From Acidobacteriota bacterium (lineage in GTDB: Bacteria > Acidobacteriota > Terriglobia > Terriglobales > SCQP01): a stretch of 64,000 nucleotides of DNA. Both the position numbers and the translations under genes were made by a program. The notes under the pieces were generated by a model. That model was not told the origin of the DNA. It saw nothing but the letters and a program-made list of their open reading frames with translations, and ran no database searches. This document shows positions 25,436 through 31,813 of the stretch, piece after piece. Positions within the stretch are counted from its first letter, which is position 1. The number at the start of each line of letters is the position of its first letter. The stretch spans positions 124,001-188,000 of the forward strand of contig DAHVCP010000010.1 of NCBI GenBank assembly GCA_027314025.1, given 5' to 3'.

Positions 25436-25600
25436 AGGGCAGGTCTCCTGGCTCGCGGGTCAGCGCCACATCCTCGCCTTCCCCGGCCGGTTCGGCCGAG
25501 TGGCATGCGGAGGATGGGCTCGCCGCTTACAGTGGCGGGGCCGCGCGGGATTTGCACCCGGCTTCCCTTTTCAGTCCCTTACGGGACCACCCCAAGCGCT
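25436..25600 (-). ncRNA. cobalamin (B12) riboswitch
   Basis: On the minus strand the classic element is readable in order: GGTGGTCCCG, GGGACTGAAAAGGGAA, CCGGGTGCAAATCCCG, CGGCCCCGCCACTGTAAGCG, then GAGCCCATCC, and at the 3' end the B12 box AGCCAGGAGACCTGCC (25438-25453). Order and sequence match the known AdoCbl-type riboswitch. It is about 160 bases upstream of the BtuB-like start, so it should lower that gene's expression when cobalamin is abundant. The expression platform (25279-25435) is GC-rich; no clear intrinsic terminator with T-run is seen, so translational control is likelier. Confidence 0.95.
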
Positions 25601-25798
25601 CAATAAGTAGGAGTGAGTGTAACACGCCCGCACGGCGCGAATGTCTCACCCCCGTCCCGCCGCCGGAGAGGGGAAAGGAGGATCGCCGCCCGCGGCTTTC
25701 GCTCCCGCCTCCGCGAGCCAACCGCGCGCCGGCCCTGCCGCTCCGCCGCCACCATGCTGCGCCAGCGGCGGCCGATCGGACCATCTCCGGCGCGGCGA

Positions 25799-25837
25799 CG
25801 GTGATCGTGGGATAGCCGTCCTCGGCTGTCAGTTTTC
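25799..25837 (+). repeat. palindromic repeat family 1 copy
   Basis: Contains GATCGTGGGATAGCCGTCC followed by TCGGCTGTCAGTTTTC; more than 30 bases match the inverted copy at 20771-20808. The rest of the stretch between the riboswitch and rmuC (25601-25944) has a TAGAAT hexamer at 25893-25898 that may be the rmuC -10, and nothing else recognisable. Confidence 0.8.
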
Positions 25838-25944
25838 ATTGACAGGCGCGGCCCCCGCGAACCGCCGCGAGCCATCCGCGCATTCGGCTGCTAGAATCAC
25901 CCCAGCCGTCCTTGCCGCGGCGAAAGGAAGCTCGCAGCCATCGC

Positions 25945-27414
25945 ATGATTTGGATCGCTAGTTTGACCGTGATTTTGGCCGCCATCGCCGCGGTGTTCGC
26001 CGCCTTGGCCTGGGCTTCCGCCCGGCGCCGGTCAGACGCCGACGCGGCGACCCAGCCGCTGTATCAGATGCTGCGCACGGAGATGGAGCGCGCGCGCAGC
26101 GCGGCGGAGGAGCAGGCGCGCGGCCTGCGCGCGGAGCTGGCCGCGCATGGCGAGGCGCTGCGCCAAGCGGTGGGCCAACGGCTGGACGGGGCGGCGGCGG
26201 CGCAGGCGGACGGCGCCAAACAACTGCGCGAGGAGATCACCGGCAATTTCCGCGCCCTGGGGCTGAACGTCAACGCGGCGCTGGAGCAGCTCGGCGGGCA
26301 GCAAAAGGAACGCCTTGCGGCGGTGGCAGCGGCGCTGGAGAACCTGACCGGGCAGCAGGAACGGGCGCAGACGGCGCTGCGGCAATCCGTAGAAGGCCGG
26401 CTAGACGCGATCCGGGCCGAAAGCGCCACCAAGCTGGAAGAGATGCGCCAGACGGTGGATGAAAAACTGCAAGCCACGCTGGAGACGCGCCTGGGCGAAT
26501 CCTTCAGCCGCGTGGTCGAGCATTTGGAGCGCGTGCACAAGGGCATCGGCGAAATGCAGACGCTGGCGGCCGGCGTCGGCGATTTGAAGCGCGTGTTGTC
26601 CAGCGTGCGGGCGCGGGGCGTCTTCGGCGAGGTCCAACTCGATCGCCTGCTGGTGGACCTGCTGGCGCCCGATCAGTTCGTGCGCAACGCGCGCATCAAG
26701 GAAAACTCCCTGGAGCGTGTCGAGTTCGCCATCCGCCTGCCCGGCCGCGGCGAAGCCGCCGAAGTGCTGCTGCCGGTGGACGCCAAATTTCCCCAGGAAG
26801 ATTACGAGCGCCTGGTCGTGGCGGCCGAGCGCGGCGATCCCGAGGCGGTCGAGGCGGCATCGGCCGCGCTGGCCGAGCGCATCACCGAATGCGCCAAGGC
26901 CATTCGCGAAAAATATATCTCCGTCCCCAAGACCACCGACTTCGCCATCTTGTTTTTGCCCACCGAAAGCCTCTATGCCGAGGCGCTGCGGCGCCCGGGA
27001 CTGTTCGAGCGCATCCAGCGCGATCTGCACGTCACCCTCACCGGCCCCACCACGCTGACAGCGCTGCTGAACGCATTGCAAATGGGCTTCCGCTCACTGG
27101 CCATCGAAAAACGCTCCAGCGAGGTCTGGCAGATCTTGGGCGCGGTGCGCGGCGCCTTCGCCAACTACAACACCGTCGTGGATAAGCTGCATCGCCAGCT
27201 CGTCACCGCCACGCGCTCGGCCGAAGAACTCGGCAAGAAAGCCCGCACCGTGGACCGCAAGCTGCGCGACATCGAAGCCGCCCCCGCCGCCGCCCTCCCC
27301 GCCCTCCTCGGCCCCGCGGCCGCCGCCGGCGCCTCCCCCGAAGCCGAAGATGACGTCAACGGTACCGGCGAGGCGGCCCGTGAACCCCACAGCCGCGCCG
27401 CCGGCGCCCGCTAG
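25945..27414 (+). CDS. rmuC: DNA recombination protein RmuC
   Basis: RmuC-family protein, which limits inversions at short inverted repeats; it has a nuclease-like fold. 489 residues. One N-terminal transmembrane helix (MIWIASLTVILAAIAAVFAALAW), a long coiled coil (~30-190), then the conserved core with ARGVFGEVQLDRLL, PVDAKFPQEDYERL, YISVPKTTDFAILFLPTESLYAE and GPTTLTALLNALQMGFR. The C-terminal ~40 residues are Ala/Pro-rich. Start chosen at the ATG preceding the membrane helix; GAAAGGAAG lies upstream. It is a stand-alone gene. Confidence 0.95.
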   Translation: MIWIASLTVILAAIAAVFAALAWASARRRSDADAATQPLYQMLRTEMERARSAAEEQARGLRAELAAHGEALRQAVGQRLDGAAAAQADGAKQLREEITGNFRALGLNVNAALEQLGGQQKERLAAVAAALENLTGQQERAQTALRQSVEGRLDAIRAESATKLEEMRQTVDEKLQATLETRLGESFSRVVEHLERVHKGIGEMQTLAAGVGDLKRVLSSVRARGVFGEVQLDRLLVDLLAPDQFVRNARIKENSLERVEFAIRLPGRGEAAEVLLPVDAKFPQEDYERLVVAAERGDPEAVEAASAALAERITECAKAIREKYISVPKTTDFAILFLPTESLYAEALRRPGLFERIQRDLHVTLTGPTTLTALLNALQMGFRSLAIEKRSSEVWQILGAVRGAFANYNTVVDKLHRQLVTATRSAEELGKKARTVDRKLRDIEAAPAAALPALLGPAAAAGASPEAEDDVNGTGEAAREPHSRAAGAR

Positions 27415-27648
27415 GCCGGCCCGGACGGCGTTCCTGCCGACACGCCGGCACGGACCCGGCCCCGCCTGCGCTGCTGCGCCCGCGCCACCGAGATCCGCCC
27501 CCGCGCCGCCGCCCGGCCTCGGCCAAGCACCGGCGCGCCCTGGGGTTTCGCTCCCGCGCGTCGGGCGCAAATGCTGCCGGCCCTGACCCCCGACCCCTAA
27601 CCAGGCGACAATCGCGTGATGCAGCATTTCACCTAAAAGGGGCGTGAT

Positions 27649-28494
27649 TTGGCCGCCACTCTCACCTATTGCTTTCTCCTCGGCCTGCTCCACGGCATTT
27701 TGCCCGATGAGCACACCTGGCCGATCACGTTCAGCTATGCAATCGGCAGCGGCAGCGGCGGGGCGGGAATGCGCGCCGGCCTCTATTTCGCCGCAGCGTT
27801 CACCGTGCAGCGTATGCTGATGTCCGAGCTCGCCTACCTGGCGCTGGCGCCCCTGCTCCGCTCCCCCGCGGTGAACGCCGCCGTGTACGTGGTAGTTGGG
27901 GTGGTGATGGTGCTGGCCGGCCGGTTGCTGTTCCGCCAGCATCGCTACGGCCACATCCACCTGCTGGGGCATCATCACGGCTCTCCCGCGGAAATGGAGT
28001 GCCGCGGCGCGGTCCTCACCCCGCAGCACGAGGCCTCCGCCCTCCGCGCGCCTTCGCCGCTGCGCTGGATCCTGCTGCACGGCTTCATCGCCGGGTTTGG
28101 CCTGGGGGGCTTCGCGCTGTTCGTCAATGGCGTGGCCGCCCCGGCGATGCCCAGCGCCTGGCTGGGCTGGCTGCCCGGACTGTGTTTCGGCTCCGGGACC
28201 GTGGCGTCGCTGGCTGCCGTCGGCGCCACCTTCGCGCTCGGCCCGCGCCGGCTCGGGGGACTTAGCGAAGCGGCCGCAAGGCGCTTCGGCGCCCGCGCCG
28301 GCGCGCGCATGCTGCTGGCGGGCGGCGTTCTATTCGCGGTGGCGGGCTTGGGCATGGGCGCCGGAGTGGGACGCCATTGGCCCGTCAACATCGGTTACGT
28401 GGTCATCGCGCTCTTCGTCGGCGTGGTTGCGATCCCGGCCATCGTCTTCAGCTGGCGGGAGGCGAGGGATGCGGGCCTGAAGCCGCCGCGCTAG
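27649..28494 (+). CDS. NicO/UreH-like metal transporter-type membrane protein
   Basis: 281-residue protein with about seven hydrophobic segments. The first helix holds LLHGILPDEHTW, which resembles the HX4DH-type metal-binding motif of NicO/RcnA and UreH-like permeases; a His-rich loop follows (HRYGHIHLLGHHHG), and a second HGFIAGFGLGGFALF motif occurs near residue 145. This suggests transport of nickel, cobalt or a similar ion, but the family match is by motif only. The start is TTG with AAAGGGG just upstream. It is followed within 60 bp by an antiporter gene. The gap before it (27415-27648) shows nothing recognisable. Confidence 0.65.
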   Translation: MAATLTYCFLLGLLHGILPDEHTWPITFSYAIGSGSGGAGMRAGLYFAAAFTVQRMLMSELAYLALAPLLRSPAVNAAVYVVVGVVMVLAGRLLFRQHRYGHIHLLGHHHGSPAEMECRGAVLTPQHEASALRAPSPLRWILLHGFIAGFGLGGFALFVNGVAAPAMPSAWLGWLPGLCFGSGTVASLAAVGATFALGPRRLGGLSEAAARRFGARAGARMLLAGGVLFAVAGLGMGAGVGRHWPVNIGYVVIALFVGVVAIPAIVFSWREARDAGLKPPR

Positions 28495-28546
28495 CCGGCG
28501 CGGCCTGGCCGCGCCGCCACGAAGACCTGCAGCAGCGCAGGCAAAC

Positions 28547-30010
28547 ATGTCAGCGAAAAGATACAATCAAACAATGCGCGGCAAGGAGCGCCCGGAGGCG
28601 CGGCCCACCAATTTTTTCGCTCGCTCGCAACGGCGCACCGTGTTCGCCTATGCCGCCATGCTGGCCGCCGCGGCGGGCATCTTTCTCGCCATCCGCGCGG
28701 TGGGCCTGCGCCTCTCCGCTCCCGCGCCGCCGCCGGCCGCGGCCGGCAGCGCCAATCCCGCCGGCGCCGGCGCCGTCGGCCATGTGCTGCTGGCCCTGCT
28801 GGTCATCCTGATCGCCGCGCGCGGCATGGGCGCCCTGTTCGCCCGCTTTCGCCAGCCGCCGGTGGTGGGGGAAATGATTGCCGGCATCCTCCTCGGCCCC
28901 TCGCTGCTGGGCCGTTTCGCGCCCGGCGCGTTCGCCTACATCCTGCCGCACACGGTCGCACCCTACATTGCGGTCCTGGCCCAGGTAGGGGTCATCCTCT
29001 ACATGTTCCTCATCGGCGTGACGCTGGACACCAGCCTGCTGCACAGCCGCGCGCACGCCTCGGTCGCCATCTCCCACGCCAGCATCATCGCCCCGTTTCT
29101 GGCCGGCAGCGCCCTCGCCCTCTGGCTGTATCCGCTCTATTCCTCCCGCGCCGTCTCCTTCACGGTCTTCGCCCTGCTGCTCGGCGTCGCCATCTCCATC
29201 ACCGCCTTCCCGGTGTTGGCGCGCATCCTGCGCGACCGCGGCATGCACACCAGCCGCGTCGGCGCCATCGCCCTGGCCTGCGCCGCCGTGGACGACGTGA
29301 CCGCATGGTGCCTGCTGGCCTTCGTGGTCAGCGTCGCGCACGCCCAGCCCGCCCACATCGTCAAGACCCTGGCGCTCACCGCCGTCTTCCTCGCCGCGGT
29401 GTTCCTGCTGGCCAGCCCCGCCGCCCGCTGGTATGCCCGCCGCTACCGCCGGGGCGACGGCGAGGGCGAGCAGCAAGCCGTCGTCGTGGCCTGCGTGGCC
29501 CTGCTGCTCGCCTCTCTCGCCACCCAGCGGATCGGGATTCAGGCGCTCTTCGGCGCCTTCCTGATCGGCGTGGTCATTCCCCACGAGTCCTTGCTCGCCC
29601 GTGATCTGAGCCGCAAACTCGAGGATCTAGTCGTAGTGCTGTTTCTCCCCGCGTTCTTCGTCTTTACCGGCCTGCGCACGCAGATCGGCCTGATGAACAA
29701 CCTCCGCGATTGGCTGGTCTGCCTGGTGGTGATCCTGGTGGCGGCGCTCAGCAAGTTCCTCAGCGGCGCCGCCGCCGCGCGGCTGACCGGGCTGCCGTGG
29801 CGCCAGTCCGCTTCCTTGGGCGCGCTGATGAACGCCCGCGGCCTGGTGGAACTCATCGTCCTCAACATCGGACTGGACCTGCATGTTCTCACCCCCACGC
29901 TCTTCGCCATCCTGGTCCTCATGGCGGTGGTCACCACGCTGATGACCGCGCCCGTGCTCAACGCCGTGCTCGGCGAGCGGGAGGCGGTGCTGATGGAGCA
30001 GGTCTCTTGA
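28547..30010 (+). CDS. CPA2-family cation/proton antiporter
   Basis: 487-residue inner-membrane protein with about 12-13 membrane segments. FRQPPVVGEMIAGILLGPSLLG is the standard opening of the monovalent cation:proton antiporter-2 family, AISITAFPVLARILRD and CAAVDDVTAWCLLA hold the conserved Asp pair of the ion-binding site, and NARGLVELIVLNIG is also typical. It probably exchanges Na+ or K+ for H+. No C-terminal TrkA-N domain is present. It overlaps the next gene by 4 bp and so belongs to one transcript with the TauE-like gene. Confidence 0.92.
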   Translation: MSAKRYNQTMRGKERPEARPTNFFARSQRRTVFAYAAMLAAAAGIFLAIRAVGLRLSAPAPPPAAAGSANPAGAGAVGHVLLALLVILIAARGMGALFARFRQPPVVGEMIAGILLGPSLLGRFAPGAFAYILPHTVAPYIAVLAQVGVILYMFLIGVTLDTSLLHSRAHASVAISHASIIAPFLAGSALALWLYPLYSSRAVSFTVFALLLGVAISITAFPVLARILRDRGMHTSRVGAIALACAAVDDVTAWCLLAFVVSVAHAQPAHIVKTLALTAVFLAAVFLLASPAARWYARRYRRGDGEGEQQAVVVACVALLLASLATQRIGIQALFGAFLIGVVIPHESLLARDLSRKLEDLVVVLFLPAFFVFTGLRTQIGLMNNLRDWLVCLVVILVAALSKFLSGAAAARLTGLPWRQSASLGALMNARGLVELIVLNIGLDLHVLTPTLFAILVLMAVVTTLMTAPVLNAVLGEREAVLMEQVS

Positions 30011-30864
30011 TCTCCCCACCGCTGGCCACGCCGCCTCCGTTTCCCGTCCTGCTCTTGATCTCCATCGTGGCCGGCTTCATCGGCGCCATGAGCGGCATGG
30101 GCGGAGGCATTATCCTCATTCCCGCCCTCACGCTGCTGGGCGTCAACATCAAGGTGGCGATCGCCATCAGCATTCTCTCCGTCATCGCCACCTCCAGCGG
30201 TTCGGCTTCGGCCTACGTCCGCGACCACATCACCAATCTCAAGGTGGGCATGTTCCTGGAGATGTTCACCATCGTGGGCGCGATCGTCGGCGCCCGCATC
30301 GCGCTCGCCGCCTCGGCCCGGCCCTTGTATATCGCCTTCGGACTGGTTCTGCTCGGCTCCTGGCTGGCGCTGCTGCTGGCCGGCCATGGCACCTGGCAAA
30401 CGGCGGCGCCGCAGGACGGCTTCACGCACTGGCTGGAGCTGGAGGGCGCGTATTATGACCAGGCGCAGGGCCGGAGGATCGAGTACAAGGCCCGCCGCGC
30501 CTATCTCGGCGCGCCGCTGATGTGGTGCGCCGGCTTGATCGCCGGCCTGCTGGGCATCGGCGCGGGCGCGGTCAAAGTGCTGATTCACGATTTGGTCATG
30601 GGCCTTCCGCCGAAGGTATCCACCACCACCAGCAACCTGATCATCGGCGTCACCGCCCTGGCCGGCGCCAGCGTCTACCTTGCCGCCGGCCTGATCTCGC
30701 CCGCCATTGCCGCTCCTGTCGCCTTGGGCGTGGTGGTTGGCGCGCTGCTCGGCACGCGGCTCTTGGTCCGCCTGACGAACCTCGCCGTCCGCCGCTTCTT
30801 TCTCGTGGTTCTTGTGCTTCTCGCCGCGGAGATGCTCTATCGCGGCCTCGCCGGGGGCGTATGA
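30007..30864 (+). CDS. TauE/SafE-family anion permease
   Basis: 285-residue membrane protein of the sulfite exporter TauE/SafE family. Two homologous halves are visible: GFIGAMSGMGGGIILIPAL near the N-terminus and GLIAGLLGIGAGAVKVLIHDLVM in the second half, each followed by a conserved helix (SILSVIATSSGSASAY and TSNLIIGVTALAGA). The start is taken as the TTG at 30007, which overlaps the stop of the antiporter gene and has GGAGCAGG upstream. Members export sulfite, sulfoacetate or other organic anions; the substrate here is unknown. The DUF1634 partner follows with an ATGA overlap. Confidence 0.9.
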   Translation: MISPPLATPPPFPVLLLISIVAGFIGAMSGMGGGIILIPALTLLGVNIKVAIAISILSVIATSSGSASAYVRDHITNLKVGMFLEMFTIVGAIVGARIALAASARPLYIAFGLVLLGSWLALLLAGHGTWQTAAPQDGFTHWLELEGAYYDQAQGRRIEYKARRAYLGAPLMWCAGLIAGLLGIGAGAVKVLIHDLVMGLPPKVSTTTSNLIIGVTALAGASVYLAAGLISPAIAAPVALGVVVGALLGTRLLVRLTNLAVRRFFLVVLVLLAAEMLYRGLAGGV

Positions 30865-31304
30865 AGAAGTCGCCGCTCTCCAGCCCGCCGCCCGACGGCC
30901 AGGGCAAGCTTGGTCCAGAAGCCAGCGGCGCGGCAGGCACGACCCAGTTGCGCATGGATACATTGGTCGGCACCTTGCTGCTGATCGGCGTCATGACCAG
31001 CCTGGCTTTGGTGGCCGCGGGAGCGATTTGGTCGTTCCTGAGCACCGGCCGCATGGTCCCGAACTATCGCATCGTCGGGATGAATTTCTTTGATTTCGCC
31101 GTGGCCACGGCCGCGGGCCTGCGCCATGGTCTTTTCACCCCCAAGCTGCTGATCAACACGGGCATCGTCACCCTGATGCTGACGCCCTTTCTCCGGGTTT
31201 TCGCCTCCATGCTCTATTTCCTGCTGGTCAAGAATCCCAAATACACCGCCTTCACCGCGTTCGTGCTCGCCGTGCTTGCCTGGAGCCTGTTCCTGCGGCA
31301 CTGA
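30861..31304 (+). CDS. DUF1634 membrane protein
   Basis: 147 residues. A Pro/Gly-rich cytoplasmic N-terminus of about 30 residues precedes three membrane segments (VGTLLLIGVMTSLALVAAGAIW, LLINTGIVTLMLTPFLRVFASMLYFLL, YTAFTAFVLAVLAWSLFL). The pattern and its ATGA overlap with a TauE/SafE gene match DUF1634, a protein often encoded next to such permeases and probably working with them. Function is otherwise unknown. Confidence 0.85.
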   Translation: MKKSPLSSPPPDGQGKLGPEASGAAGTTQLRMDTLVGTLLLIGVMTSLALVAAGAIWSFLSTGRMVPNYRIVGMNFFDFAVATAAGLRHGLFTPKLLINTGIVTLMLTPFLRVFASMLYFLLVKNPKYTAFTAFVLAVLAWSLFLRH

Positions 31305-31340
31305 CGCGCTCGCGCCGGCCCGGCTGGGCGGGCGCGCCGG

Positions 31341-31409
31341 CTCCGGCGCGGGGCATGGTTCCAAGATCCCGACGGCAACACCCTCAGCCTGACGCAGTTC
31401 GTTGACGGG
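31341..31409 (+). pseudogene. remnant of a VOC/glyoxalase-family gene
   Basis: One frame reads AWFQDPDGNTLSLTQFVDG, which is the characteristic C-terminal strand and tail of glyoxalase/VOC proteins (DPDGN-x-L-x-L-x-Q). No upstream part of such a protein is present in any frame, and the frame runs straight into the GC-rich repeat that starts at 31403. It is best read as the 3' scrap of a lost gene, perhaps carried along with the repeat. Confidence 0.5.
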
Positions 31410-31617
31410 CGCGGGCCCCAGCCCCGCCTACGGCGGGGCGTCCCGCTGGCCCGCAGGCTGGGCCGGGGCCCCGCACTCCCAGCCCGGCCTGCGGGTCGCT
31501 GGGGGCCGCGCCGCCTCGCTGGCCGGGGGCGGGCCGCCCTGCGGAGTTCCGCGGGCTTCGCGGTGATGTCGCGCGCCGGCGCGGCTCCCCGAGCCAACGG
31601 CGCGACCCCCGCGAGCG
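31403..31617 (+). repeat. GC-rich structured repeat family 2, copy 1
   Basis: About 200 bases nearly identical to 34592-34790. Contains a perfect hairpin GCCCCGCC-TAC-GGCGGGGC (31421-31439) and a second long stem CCCGCAGGC...GCCTGCGGG. Its 3' end (31572-31614) recurs at 36677-36719. It starts about 100 bases after the DUF1634 stop, right after a VOC gene scrap. The rest of the gap to the next gene holds the promoter at 31720. Confidence 0.85.
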
Positions 31618-31719
31618 GAGCTCTCGCGAGCCAAGTTCCCGTCCGTTCCCGGTTTTCCCTTCCCGGGCTTCGCGGGGTAACTCCCAAATCGCCGCAGCGA
31701 AACCACTCGGCCCGACCCA

Positions 31720-31747
31720 TTGACAAATCGGAATCCTGCGGTATGTT
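31720..31747 (+). promoter_or_regulatory. promoter of the secreted hydrolase gene
   Basis: TTGACA (31720-31725), a consensus -35, is followed after 16 bases by TATGTT (31742-31747). The predicted transcript begins about 60 bases before the ATG at 31814, which has an AGGAG ribosome site. Confidence 0.75.
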
Positions 31748-31813
31748 CCCTAGGCAGTGCCGCTACCCGGCCCTACACCGGGGAAGCGGGGGCGGCGCGG
31801 AGTAGGAGCCGCA

